A stretch of DNA of 64,000 bases, taken from positions 30,898,222-30,962,221 of the forward strand of contig JBBCBC010000019.1 in assembly GCA_037126765.1 (NCBI GenBank), given 5' to 3'. The notes under the pieces were generated by a model. The model searched no databases, was not told the origin of the DNA, and saw only the letters and a list, made by a program, of their open reading frames with translations. Position numbers and translations under genes: made by a program. Source of the stretch: Stenogyne calaminthoides (lineage: Eukaryota > Streptophyta > Magnoliopsida > Lamiales > Lamiaceae). Of this stretch, positions 22,227-33,811 are shown piece by piece; positions within the stretch are counted from its first letter, which is position 1; each line of letters opens with the position of its first letter.

Positions 22227-23018
22227 CTCCCTTTCTTTACGCAATCGAGGAACTTCATCAGCTGTAGCACCAAAAAGAAAGAAATTTGATTCCCCAATTT
22301 CTTCTCTGATTTCAACATTAGCCCCATCTAGGGTTCCAATAATGAGGCATCCATTCAGAGCAAATTTCATGTTACTTGTTCCACTGGCCTCCATTCCAGC
22401 AGTACTGATATGTTGTGATAGCTCACTTCCAGGAATAAGCACCTCCGCCACTGACACATTGTAATTGGGGACAAACACGACCTGAAAGCAACGATAGTAG
22501 GTAAATTATTGAACTCCTGGTAGAAGATGAATCATTAATAGCTACAACATTAATTGTGATCACAAATAAATCAATGCCAGCAGTAGGAACACAAGGAGAG
22601 GAAAGCTACTGGATATTAGTTGATTTACAAATCTTTTGGAGTCATTTTTCAGATTATTTCTCAAGAAATTATAGTTGTATAATTTTTGAGCAAGTATATG
22701 GTCTACATAATACCTTAACTGAATGAATAACTTTTTGTTTAGAGTTTCTGTGCTTCAAAAAAGTAGCTTATACCTGATTGCACAGTTTACAAGACTATCT
22801 TTATGCAAAGAAAAGTTGATAGTTATCTGTGATTTCCTATGTGTGAAATGGACAATATACTCTTGTATTCTTTCTTTAACTTTTAAAACTTGCAATTGGA
22901 ATTGAAGATGAAAGCATACCTTTAAAAAGCTGTTGACTTCGGGATCACTGTTAACAACGGCACCAACATCGTTTACAAGCTTAACAATTCTCTTAGCATT
23001 TGTATATGTTGCGAATGC

Positions 23019-23023
23019 TTTTT
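23019..23023 (-). other. +1 frameshift in phosphorylase exon 12
   Basis: On the minus strand GATCGGGGG is followed by five A before GCATTCGC. The frame IMIGG-K-AFATYTNAKR needs four. Exon 12 is 160 bases although both its neighbours join in phase 0 (159 expected). The shifted frame stops within about ten codons. Confidence 0.85.
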
Positions 23024-24333
23024 CCCCCGATCATGATGGTACGAGGAGTTGTTTTTTTACGATCTTCAGGGCTCATCTCCTGCATTGGGTATTCACTAAG
23101 TTACAAAATGACTATGCAATAAAATAACGATCATGAAATGTTTAAAAGATATATAGCTGATAATGAAAAATATCTTTTGAATATAAAAGGTTTGTCTCAC
23201 CTTCAATTTCTTGTACCTATAAATAGCATACAAAATGTTCAACAGCTGCCTCTTATATTCATGGATGCGCTTAACTTGAATGTCAAAGAGTGAGTTAGGG
23301 TCAATGCTAACACCAGTAACTTGAAGTACATAATTCGCCAAGCGCTGTTTGCTTGCCAACTTAGCTGATTCCCACTCCCCTTGGAGTTCTGAATTATCAG
23401 TAAACTTTTGGGGAAAAGAGTCAATATATCACCAATGTATTATTTAAAACGAAAAAATGACATTGTCTATAAATATAACAATTGTATTTGGAAAATCATC
23501 ATACGTACTTCCCGCAGATTTGTTAGCAGGTCAAGATTAGTCACCCATTGATCTGTTTTTAACCATTTGGTGATAATACGACTAAGCTCGGGGTTACAGA
23601 AACTGAGCCATCGCCGAGGAGTTATTCCATTTGTTTTGTTTTGAAATTTGGCAGGCCATATAGAGACATAATCAGCAAACAACTCAGCCTTCAAGATGTC
23701 ACTGTGCAGCTGAGCAACACCATTCACCTTCAAGAAAAAATGGGCACATTCAATTACTAATTTTAATTTGCTAAAGATAAGAAGGTAAAGAAGTTGGGCA
23801 CATTAACTTTAGTGGTATGATGATAGTAAATAAGGACTGCATAGCTTAAAACAGAGAAGCAGCAATGAAAGTGAATAATTTTAATTTAAGGCATGTTGCT
23901 AGTTCATAAGAGCCATCTTATTATATGCCATTTTGTTTTGCTGGATCTGGATGGACAAAATGGTAGTTGTGTACATCCTTTACATGCATTAGAATGTAAC
24001 ACAGAAAAGGAATGAAATTGTAAGTAACAAGAGAATTTAAGTTCCATATGTTCAGTTTATGGATCCTTTTTTTGAAAACTGAAAAGTTCAGTTTATGGAT
24101 CCTAATCCTGCTATATGCATGAATGCACAGTAAAATGCATACCGTGTGTGCAGACACCACAAACAAGTTGGCCATACGCACAACTGCTTTTTTTGGGTTG
24201 TCATCCAAAATACGTAGATCAGCAATTTTTCCCTCAAGGTCAGGTCTCGTTGACTCTATTAGTTTGATAAACTGCAGAGAATGGGATAAACACTAGTTTA
24301 AGGTTGAGTTGGTCCATAAGTGCAATGAAAAGG

Positions 24334-24348
24334 AGTTAGATTTAGAGA
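24334..24348. repeat. Target site duplication of the intronic SINE (left)
   Basis: AGTTAGATTTAGAGA, exactly repeated at 24538-24552 on the other side of the SINE. Confidence 0.92.
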
Positions 24349-24537
24349 GATTTTTTTTTTTTTTTGATCGGACAAAGTTAGTTGTTAGTAGTTAGTACAC
24401 CAAGCACCCAAACACTCCACAAATTCATCAAGCCACCTTATAACTCCCATACTCCAATTCGTTCCCAAAGGGAATCGAACTTGGGTCTCCCACTCAATTG
24501 AGGAGCCTAGGGGCCAGGTGGGCTAAGCCACCTGGTT
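24349..24537 (-). mobile_element. tRNA-derived SINE, copy 2, in phosphorylase intron 8
   Basis: Read on the minus strand it starts CCAGGTGGCTTAGCCCACC, carries the B-box variant AGTTCGATTCC, and ends with CTAACTTTGTCCGATC and a 15-base poly(A). It has the same orientation as the host gene. A 15-bp perfect target duplication brackets it. It differs from copy 1 at a limited number of positions and lacks one short CATCTAA-like unit near the 3' end. Confidence 0.93.
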
Positions 24538-26847
24538 AGTTAGATTTAGAGAATACAACACCCTCTTATCAATTTCTAAAATGATTTCCATATGACGTGG
24601 AAGGAGCTTCCACATGACAGCTTGTGACCATTTTTCCAGGGCCTCAGGAAGGACTGTATGGTTTGTATAAGCTATTGACCTGGTTGAATATGCATTTTTA
24701 GATCTATAAGTCCTAAAATGATAGTTCTGAAAAATAATCGACTATGATACAGTTTCAAGAAGCACCTGCTGGTGATATCCCAAGCTTCATCCCATCCAAG
24801 GCCTTCATCGTCCATTAACAGAAGCATCAGCTCTGGTATTGAGAGTGTGGGATGTGTATCATTCAACTGTACTGCGACCTTAGAGGGGAATTCAGACCAT
24901 ACGATCTGATCACTCCTCTCCTTAAACCTAGCAATAATGTCCTGTAATTGGAACAAATATAAGAGAACAATATATGTGCACCCTCGAACCCATATCCATT
25001 CTCCATATCATTACTTGAGGAGCAATTGAGGAGAAATCAATAAGCTGTCACCAAACCTGAAGTGATGCACTACACAGGAAAAACTGCTGCTTCAGACGTA
25101 AAAGTTTCCCCTCTTCAGTAGCATCCCCAGGATATAGAACTGCACAAATCTGCGTACATATGCATCTTGGATGAGCATTCCACTAAACTTTAAGAGCTTA
25201 GTTAAGTCTATTTAAAATTCCATTTATTTGAATATGACAAAAGGCAATATAAGAAAAGCTCTTTACCTGCTGAGCCCTTGCGTGAAGTGAAGCTGCAGAT
25301 TCATATTGTCCATCATTGAACTGAAATAAGTTGAAGTCCTCCGCACTAGCTTTGGCGTCCCACAGGCGAAGACTGTTAGTGTTCTTTGTTTTGTATCCAG
25401 GAATCGGTACATCATATGCAAGAGCTTGTATGACCTCCCCACCGACCCATTTCCGGCTAAAAATGTTTTTCAGAAACAATGCATGAATACATTTTCCTGA
25501 AGAAACTAGTGTTTGAAATATAGTCTTACTCTACACTAGCAAAATGAGAAGCACTTTGTACAGTTGCACTTACGAGCCAGAAGGATGGACCTCCACTTGA
25601 CCAAAAAATCTTATAGGGAAGACAACATCATGTCTAACAACTTCCCAGGGACTAAATTTCTGCATTATTTAATCAGGAAATGAAAGCTTAATATATATAG
25701 AGATAAAAAATGTCTAATCTGATATTTAACAGTGTTTAGGAGATAGCATACGTCCAACCAATCTTCTGCAGATTCCTCTTGGCCTGCTTTGGCAATTCGT
25801 TGCTTAAATAAACCATATTTGTACCTCAAACCATATCCCCATGCAGGTAAATTCAAGGTAGCCATTGAGTCAAGAAAACAAGAAGCAAGCCTCCCAAGAC
25901 CACCATTACCAAGTGCAGCATCTTTCTCCTATACCATAAAATAACAAAATCACCCTCGAGATATACAGGCACAGAAATACCAAAAACTGAAATTGAGTCG
26001 ATGCTACAACAATAACATTCGATTAAAATTAACTTCAGATCTTCCACAAGATGAATTGAGCAAGAACTGAAATGGGGGAATCTGGATTATATATAAGAGC
26101 ACCCCTGTGTAGCAAGGCTTTTTTTATGATGGGTTATGAATGAAATTATTGGTATAGCATATTTACATGAAAGGCAGTTATTTTTTCAAATTACCTGCTC
26201 GACTATGTCCTCAAGGCTATGACCCAGTTGCTTCAAAGCATCAGCATATGCATCTTGAACATCTAGGTTTCCAACTGCATTGGTCAAAGCTCGACCTTGG
26301 AGATATTCCATGGAAAGGTAGTACGTTTGCTTAGGATTAGCTTGGTGATAGTGACAATATGTCTCATTCCATTGCTGCAATATTGTTCAGAACAACAGAA
26401 TCAGATGTAGAATGACACTCTAGAACATGTTTAAGAAACCACAAATATGCATTCGTAGAAGCAAAACCAATTTCCAAGACTAGCCATCGAAATTACAGTT
26501 AGATGAACCTCCTCAATATATGAAATTAAATACTAAAGTTCACAACAAGCGGAATAGCCATTGCTATAAAATTTCTCCCAAAATTTAAAAAAATCATCAA
26601 AAAGGACTGCTTAGATAGGACATATTACCTTGATCAGCCGATCACGAAGACTCTCTGCGGTAGCATAGAATGCTTGCTCTGGTTCGAATTTGAAAGGGGA
26701 AAAGTGAGGGCTGTACTGAGCATGGTAATTGATATTCGACGCAATTTCAGTTGGCTCTTTCGCCAGCGGATGCGCAACCGGTGGAATTTTCTTTGAAATT
26801 TTAGCCGTGGCAGTTTCAGTTCCGTTATCCGCCGTTGTAGCTGCCAT

Positions 26848-27560
26848 ATCTACTAGTTTCACCACAAAAATTCAAAAAATATAAATTCCTAAATATAACG
26901 AAAATAATACAAGGAATTGAATGCGCCTGTAAAAATCATGTTCACAACTCTCAGTAGATCGAAAATTAAGAGCAATCAAACATGAATCCAGACTGATCAA
27001 TTGAACTTCTAATTAGTAAAAGCGTCGGATAGTGAATAGCAGATCACATTTCAAAGAGCTTCACATTATACGACAATCAATTCCTTCTCAGAAACAACAG
27101 CAAATCACACAGTTGAAGCAGAAGAGGCTTATAATTTAAAACTTCAAATTAAATAACATAAATTTAGCAAATGAAAGTAAGAACATTACCAGATGTGCGC
27201 TCCTCCAAATTTGGAAGGAGAATGGTACAATTAACGCAATGCAATTTAGTTCGAACTTATATCGCAGCAGAACGACTCAAAATCGAGATATTTAAGGAGT
27301 GGAATGAAATAATCATACCAGTAAGATATTTTTGTAGAGAAAAATGACAAATTGGTGAAAAGCAAAAAGTGTCCAGTGTAGCTGCTCCGTTTGTGGTTAT
27401 GATTGATTCATCGATCGAGAGGAAGATGATGAAGATGATGGGGAGAGTGAGAGTGAGATTATGAATCAAAGAAAAAATATCAGAAGAGAGAAAAGTAGAC
27501 GTCAATTTGATGAAAATATCGTGACTCTATCTACTCCTATATTACACCCATAACTTTAGA
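26848..27560 (-). promoter_or_regulatory. 5' leader and promoter region of the phosphorylase gene
   Basis: Upstream of the ATG at 26847. A GTAATG donor-like site at 27188 on the minus strand and an AACTAGTAG acceptor-like site just before the ATG suggest a leader intron, with the first exon somewhere between 27190 and 27500. This is an inference. No TATA box can be assigned with confidence. Confidence 0.3.
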
Positions 27561-28069
27561 GCACTATATATGTTTCATTATATTACTTAATAACCCCATG
27601 AGTTTCGATTTTTCCTTAAGATGCAGATAATTTATTTATTTATTTTTATGTGCATTTTAAACGGTATCAATTATTTTATTAAATATTTCAATTAATTAAT
27701 GTTACTACTTATTTTACTTAATATATATTAATTGTTTTTCTTGTATAATATTAATTATATAATTAATGCACTCGAAAATTAATCTTATTTTAAAAATTAT
27801 AATAATAAAATATTGTGTGTAGATCGAAAATTTTACCTTTGATTTATATACAATAAAATTGTTACCTCGTTGTCTAGATTAATTTATAAAAATTAACCTT
27901 CACCATAATTTCTCCGTCAAAAAAAAAAAATTCACATTGACTCCAAAATGAATTATTTTAGGGAATGATATTTCGACCCTAAATTCCTAGTGGGTTGAAT
28001 TTTGGCCAAGAATACATATGATCTAGCTAAAGAAAAATGAGTTTCACGAAAATATACAATTTTATTTTG

Positions 28070-28200
28070 AGGTACACTTATATGTAATGATCCCACAATA
28101 AAATGAAATATAATTTAAACGGGCATTGATATTTTAATACTTTAAAAAAAATAAAAATTAATTTGTATCATATTGTGCTCCATCTCATACGAGTTTTTAT
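28070..28200. repeat. MITE-like element with GAGACGG-type ends (diverged)
   Basis: Begins GAGGTACACTTATATG and ends CATCTCATACGAGTTTTTAT. The interior GGGCATTGATATTTTAATAC matches the family. Confidence 0.5.
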
Positions 28201-28284
28201 TATTTATTTTTAAATAACTAGTACAAAGCACGATATAATGAATATCAATCGTCATTCATGCCCCATTGTTAATTGTAAATTAAT

Positions 28285-28429
28285 AACAAAAACTCATATG
28301 AGACGGTTCTATGCATGAGATGAGATATAATTTAGCACAACATACATCTATCATTTTAAAAATATTAAAGTATTAATGTTCAATTTATGTCCGTTTCACC
28401 GTGAAACCGTCTCATAAAAGTGTGTCGCT
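28285..28429. repeat. MITE-like element with GAGACGG-type ends
   Basis: Begins AACAAAAACTCATATGAGACGG and ends CCGTCTCATAAAAGTGTGTCGC. Opposite in orientation to the neighbour at 28070. Confidence 0.6.
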
Positions 28430-29319
28430 AATTTAATTGATTCCATCACATTTATAACTATCAAATAACGCGTGGGGGCGTTAGAAATAAACTCTAAAAG
28501 AATAAAAGCTTTTCAAATAAATGGAACAAAATCTAGAAACAAACACGACATTTTTTTTTTTTTTTTAGGAGGAGATCTCATTTACATGGAATGCTGATTG
28601 CTGAGTGGAAGAGTAATGGTTCGTAGAATGACACGTGTGGATGGCGTTGAAAGTGACACGTGCGGTGGCTGTGACTATGATCAAAATTATTTTAATTTAT
28701 ATATTTGATCACAAAAGGCGTGTGAGTTTTAGAGTAAAAAGCGCACTACTGTCACGAGAGTTGTCCAACACTTCATGTGGGTGTGTTACTACTTACTAGA
28801 GATTGATGCAATTTCATCTTTAATTCATATCTACTCATACTTTAGGAACCTCGAGTTTAATATATAAACATATATTTATATCGAATTTAAATTTAATTAT
28901 TATATTAGTTGAGTTAAATAGGAGGAATTTGTATGGGCAAGATTATATTTTTTTTATAGAAAGATGTGTGTTTTCTAAAAAATATTAGAATATGAAAAGT
29001 TATTTAGAGAGATGATTTTAAAGAAATCAAATATTTTATGTGATTGCCGATCTATTTTTGCAACTTACTAATATGTACAAAATGATTGTATATATATATA
29101 TATAGATATTTAGTATTTAACTTTAACTATATATACAATTTCATTTATAGTTATTAGTAATTTGAATAAAAAATTGTATCAGTTATTAATTTTCTCAATT
29201 GCACATTTCTTTACATTAGAAGCAAAATTTTATATGCGACTAAAATTCATTTATCAATAGAGAGCCACTAAACACACCCCAAAATCCTCGATTAACATTC
29301 CATAATTTTTTAGACAAAA

Positions 29320-29324
29320 ATAGA
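29320..29324. repeat. Target site duplication ATAGA (left)
   Basis: ATAGA directly precedes the TG at 29325 and recurs at 41249-41253 directly after the CAACA end of the right LTR. Confidence 0.8.
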
Positions 29325-30515
29325 TGTCGCGAGTCATTTTATTTGGGAAATATTATGTGGCTAATTCGGTGACAACTCACAAACAAAACATGTACGTGTA
29401 AAATAAATTGTAAATAAGAAGAATCATTGACCGGGGTTAAACAAGAAATGACTACTCCGGGGCAGGCATACCAAGTCGAGGATGTAGTATTATGAGTTTT
29501 ACACGCAGATAATATATGATACATCTCGTGAAGATGAATCGCTATTGATAAAGATGATTTGGAGAGTTGGTATAAGAGTCTTTAGGGTTTTTTGTGTGCA
29601 TGGATGATCTCGATTTTTTGTGAACCTTACCCTCCAGGAAATTTGAACCTTTCTCTTGTTTTTTTTTTCTTTTTATATTACTTTGACAAGCTTGAAATTT
29701 GGTTTGACAAGAAATTTTTGGAGACTTGGGCCATTCAAGAACTTCGTGTGATCTTTGCCATGTTTCAACTTCGTCTTCTAAATTGATCTTTGCATTTGCT
29801 TGTCTATAAAGGCACTCTTTTGGTAAATCCAAATCAATCTTTTGTTAAACCGATTGCTTTGTTCGCCCCATTAAACCATATCAATTTTATGTCGGAATAT
29901 TGTTCTTATTGAGCATATCTTGACCCCCGGGAGCCTTCGGATGTCGAGCCCTCGGGATGTCCGGGCATCGAGCATCTTGACCCCTCGGAGTTGTCTCGAA
30001 AGATCGAGCAATAATTGACCTCTTCAGTTGTCTAAACCCTCGGGATGTCTCGAGCCTTCGGGATATCGAATACCGAGCATCTTGACCCGCCGATATATCG
30101 AGCATTCGGGATATCCGAAGTACCGAAAACATCTTGACCGCCGGGATATCTGAGCATTCAGGTTGTCTGAGTCCTTAGACTTATCTGAGTCCTCAGATTT
30201 GTCTGAGCCCTCAGGTTTGTCTGAGTCCTCAGATCATTTAACTCAGCTTATCTGATTCTTTTTTTCCGATCGACGGTTTGATCGGGTCAGATCAACATCT
30301 TTTCAGGTTCATTTTGCTTGGTTAGTTCTGGCGAACATACTTCATAGACGAGTATGTTGTTGGTCGACAAGTTTGGAAAGCCGGGTCGAACAAACTTGTT
30401 TGGTCGGCGAAATGGCGAGCACACATTTGTCCATGGGGAATGATTATTTTAATAAATATTACGTGTCTCTCTTACGTGATCGATTAATCTTTGAATAATT
30501 ATATCGAACACAACA
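29325..30515 (-). repeat. 3' LTR of the Tat element (about 1.19 kb)
   Basis: On the minus strand it starts TGTTGTGTTCGATATAATT and ends CTCGCGACA. From 29370 on it pairs with the right LTR. The block 29.93-30.24 kb consists of repeated short words (GAGCATCTTGACC, TCGGGATATC, TCTGAGTCCTCAG). Confidence 0.85.
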
Positions 30516-30632
30516 ATACCCAAATAGGGGTCGCTTTGTATTCATCATGGGGCCCTATCATTTATAATTTGATTGGGCCATAGTAAGTGTCATTTAAGAT
30601 ACGTGCGGATTTTCAAAATTGAACCCGGTATC

Positions 30633-30640
30633 TATAAATA
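30633..30640 (+). promoter_or_regulatory. TATA box for the antisense gene of the Tat element
   Basis: TATAAATA lies 118 bp inside the element from the LTR edge. It is followed by a CT-rich stretch that looks like a plant leader, and by the ATG at 30798. Inferred promoter; no transcript seen. Confidence 0.55.
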
Positions 30641-30797
30641 CCTCATTTCGCCACCTCAATCTCTTTTCTTTCTTTTCTTCTTCTTTCTGCCTCTGTCTTC
30701 AATCTCTTTCGCGTCTAAAAACTTTCGGCAAGGGCTTTATCATTCCGGCGAAGGATCTTACTCAGGTAACCATTGCATACTTTCTCTCATTGCGATT

Positions 30798-31148
30798 ATG
30801 GCTTCTTGCTCAAACTCTTCTGTTTCAATAGAATCGGATCACCATAGTTCCTCTTCCCCCTCTGTCGGTAGAATCCCCCGTGGCGATGCTAACGCGCCAG
30901 AGACAAATGTCTCGGGTTCAGGGTCTCGTAGGCAAGTTCGGCAGCTGTTTTCCATTCTTTCCTCCGATTTCGATGAAACCCTAAATGAATTGGATAGGGA
31001 CTTAGCCCGTAGTGATTTTTTGGATGATTCGAGTGATGATTCTTTGCCCCAACCCCAAATTAGGTCTAGGGTTGTAGATAGTGTTGATGTGAATAAGGAT
31101 GATGATAATGTGAGGGGGGAAATTTTGGTAGTTGAGAATGTGACCTAG
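30798..31148 (+). pseudogene. Antisense ORF of the Tat element, N-terminal part
   Basis: Starts at 30798 (MASCSNSSVSIESDHH), chosen because the upstream ATG at 30573 lies before the TATA box. It is serine-rich and then acidic (LDRDLARSDFLDDSSDDS), and stops at TAG 31146-31148. The strand is opposite to gag-pol. Plant Tat elements carry such a gene between integrase and the 3' LTR; its function is unknown. The stop may be a lesion, since a related frame resumes at 31.4 kb. Confidence 0.6.
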
Positions 31149-31427
31149 TCGAACATAGGGATAGGCGGCGAGCAAAATACTGAACTTGATATCCCTGTTG
31201 GTGTCCCTCATAGCCCAACATATAACGAGTATAATGCTCGTTATAATTTTGATTGGCCTTAACAAAGATCATAGAATTAGGGTTGAGAATGAAAATTAAC
31301 GAGCAAGATTGCGAGCATAATTGATGTAGATATGCTCGCCACCAGATAGAAATTACTTAAACCCCCAAAGATGTCTTTTTTCGGGCACCGGGGTCGATGA
31401 GCAAAGCAGACCAGCCCCCCGAGGGTT

Positions 31428-31838
31428 GTGTTCTTTGTGAATTTGGACACAATGGAAAACTCGCCGATTCCCACTCCATCCGGCTATCACTCGTTTGCTC
31501 GTGGAATGGAACATCACCATCACACACCGGGGTTTAATGGGTGGCACATGATTATGAGCTTCCTGACCTTGTTCGGCAAAATGAAGCCCATATATTATCC
31601 CTCAGCAGCTGAACTTGCTCGACTAGTGCATTTGACCCGTCCGAAGGGCGAACATAGATGGTTGTTCATGCAGGTAAATGTCAAGTGCAAAATCATTGAG
31701 GATGTGCCGAACAAAATCAGTGATTGGAAGGAGAAATTCTGGTTCGTTGGGGGTGATTGGAAGAGCCCGGCTTCTGGAAGCGAACCAGATGCTCGTTTAG
31801 ACATCCCTACTGACTTCGGGGTGTACCGATGTAAGTAA
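31428..31838 (+). pseudogene. Antisense ORF, conserved core ('putative gypsy type transposon' domain)
   Basis: Open frame with IPTPSGYHSFARGMEH, SFLTLFGKMKPIYYPSAAEL and HRWLFMQVNVKCKI, then WKEKFWFVGGDW. From memory this resembles the plant domain named 'putative gypsy type transposon' (Pfam Transposase_28), which is found in such antisense genes. The end at ..FGVYR is followed by a GTAAGT donor at about 31830, so an intron may follow. Confidence 0.55.
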
Positions 31839-32880
31839 TTTTGTGTCTTTTGTTCTTCAATTTGAACCGATTTTTAACTTACTCTTCATTTCGTGAATTC
31901 CACCAAGGACGGACAAAAAGACCAACGAATTTATTTTAGCACCGTTTGGCAAATCGATCTTGAGCCTCGCTCAGAAAGATCTGTGAAGACTTTGAATTCC
32001 ACCGATCAGAGGAAGAAATGAGGCTTGTATGTGCCCCCTCCATCTTGTTGCTGTTAATCCTGCTGGTAAGAATTGCTTCTTTGCATTTGCATAAGTTTTG
32101 TACCTTTTGCTTGTTGTTTCTCTTTCTTGTATAATGAACTGTTTTCTTATAGCTTTCCCTGTTGTTACTGTTGTCGTGAGTACATCCGAGCATACTGAGA
32201 TGGCTCGAAGAAAAAGACCTCGTGAGCTTGTTTCGAATTCAAGCCGGCGGGAGGCTCAATGAGCAAATCGAGGGGAAGCGGAAAGCGGTGAGCCGAAAGC
32301 ATCTCAAGGTTTTTCGCCCAAGGGAGTCGCCGAAAAAAGGATAACTCGCTTCTACCGAAAGCAGGGGGATGAGCGAACAGTCCGCCGCCAAAAAGACTAA
32401 GGATAGAAACTCCGCGAAAGAGGGGCTGTTTAACAAGCTCGGGGACGAAAGCACGCCAGCTTAACAGCTCGACGTTAACCGATGTCTTTAGGGTAACCCC
32501 AGACCCCCATCGCCAAGCGATCAGAATGGCCACCTCCGTGGTCGGTCCGGTCGCACAGATTGTTGAAATGGAGGTTGACACATCTTCTCCACCTTCTGCT
32601 GGGCCCCGAACTTGGACCCCTTTGAACCCCGAGCTCCGGCCCCCGAGGATAAATCGTTTTGGGATGGGATCACCGCGGGCTTAACAGTACATTTTGTTCA
32701 CTTTATTTTTTTCATTAATTTTGTTCGCCTTGTCATGTTTGTTCGCCGGTGTATATGTAGGTTGAGCAGGTTGGCGCCCTTGATGCCCAATTGAAAAATT
32801 ATTATCGCCGCCAAGTGTTCGCAAGGTTTCGTGCATTCCCGAAAGCATGTCCGTATAGGCGGCGAGACCCTTATTAGAGC

Positions 32881-33811
32881 ATGGACTACCGAAATGGAAG
32901 AGACCACCACGGTCCAACACCCTTGAAAATACGCGACTTGGCACGGTACATCAAAGGCCAATCTTTGGTCATCCTCGAGAAAGTGTATGCCGAAAGGCGC
33001 TTAACCTTCACGCCAACTACTTGGCTCGATCAAGTTTTGAAGAGAAGGAACGAGCCGAGCAAAACTCGTGATGAACCGAGGTTCGCTCTGGCGACGATAT
33101 CCTCGCTCAAGCAGATGCTCATAAGGCTCAGGAGGACGCCGCCAAAGCTCAAGAGAATGCTCGCCAGCCGTGAAGTTGTTTCGCCAAGTAAGGGAAGAGT
33201 TAAACCTTGCTCAGAAGGAGGTAGTCGGCATACGCAGAGTTCAGAATGAGATGAATGTCGAACTTCGTAAACTCCGTACTGAAGTCGAGGTCATGGAAAG
33301 TGAGAAGAATTCGCTTTCGCCAACAACTCATCATTCTTTGAAGAGACCAACACTCGTTTTGGGTCTCGAAAATTCAAGATTGCACAATGAGGAGTATGTT
33401 GATTCCATGTCAAACTTCTCTTACATTTGTGCTTTTGCCGATGCCATCCGGTTCCGCTTTCGCCACACGCCACCGGGCGAACAAATTGCCCCACTCATAT
33501 CCATTTCAAAGAAGATTTCGATCGACAACCCACCAGATCGCAACCTTCCGATGTCTGACTTACACGATCTGTGTGATTTATCCAATCTTCCTGAAGGGAT
33601 CAAGATTGATGATCATATCCTGGATGAGGAAGACGGCTCGGATGTGAATATTGTTGATGTTGCCGATCAAAATCTCCGAGCCGAAGTCCGGTTCGACAAA
33701 AGGGTGGTCGAACAAAGGGGACCTCCGGACCGAAAGCAAAGTGTACCTCCCTGGCGAGCATCTTGGACTCGACCATCTTTGGAGGAGCCATTCTTTGGGG
33801 GCCGAGCATGA
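32881..33811 (+). pseudogene. Antisense ORF, C-terminal coiled-coil part
   Basis: Two overlapping frames (32881-33249 and 33170-33811). The second reads LFRQVREELNLAQKEVVGIR and then NEMNVELRKLRTEVEVMESE with a heptad-like pattern, suggesting a coiled coil, followed by an acidic C-terminal part (DDHILDEEDGSD). Between 31.84 and 32.88 kb the frame is broken several times. Confidence 0.5.

Larger units (their letters stand above)
21134..26847 (-). pseudogene. PHS2: Cytosolic alpha-glucan phosphorylase, 15 exons with three lesions
   Basis: Exons (minus order): 26847-26629, 26374-26195, 25928-25752, 25659-25574, 25456-25267, 25149-25057, 24941-24766, 24679-24562, 24271-24143, 23727-23509, 23404-23201, 23079-22920, 22481-22218, 21630-21440, 21261-21134. 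They account for about 843 residues, the usual length of the cytosolic H/PHS2 type; the long insertion of the plastid L type is absent. Diagnostic segments include EKDAALGNGGLGRLASCFLD, NDTHPTL, IDPNSLFDIQVKRIHEYKRQ and the pyridoxal-phosphate site EASGTSNMKFALNG. The intact enzyme transfers glucosyl units between heteroglycans and glucose-1-phosphate in the cytosol, downstream of maltose export. Exon 12 has one extra base, exon 13 an in-frame TAA, and exon 15 one extra base, so no full protein can be read. Probably a young pseudogene; sequencing error could explain the two base gains but less easily the TAA. Confidence 0.9.
27561..29319. other. AT-rich intergenic DNA with two small repeats
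   Basis: Very AT-rich; contains a TATATATA tract near 29092 and the two MITE-like copies listed separately. ACACGTGTGGATGG and GACACGTGCGGTGG near 28630 and 28655 each contain ACGTG, a bZIP/bHLH-type core, but there is no nearby gene to connect them with. No coding sequence seen. Confidence 0.55.

Noticed and set aside
22218..22228. Alternative donor GTAAGG at 22227 that would end exon 13 before the TAA
   Set aside because: It would leave two bases and put the next exon (FKPDPRFEEAKQF) out of frame, and it would remove the Gly-Leu that fits the family. The GTAAAT donor at 22217 keeps the phase.
29071..29090. ATATGTACAAAATGA shared with 41253 beside the Tat element
   Set aside because: It lies 230 bp away from the left border; the real target duplication is ATAGA. 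Probably chance in AT-rich DNA.
29370..29380. TG at 29370 as the outer end of the left LTR
   Set aside because: No target duplication fits that border. TG at 29325 is flanked by ATAGA, matched at 41249-41253.
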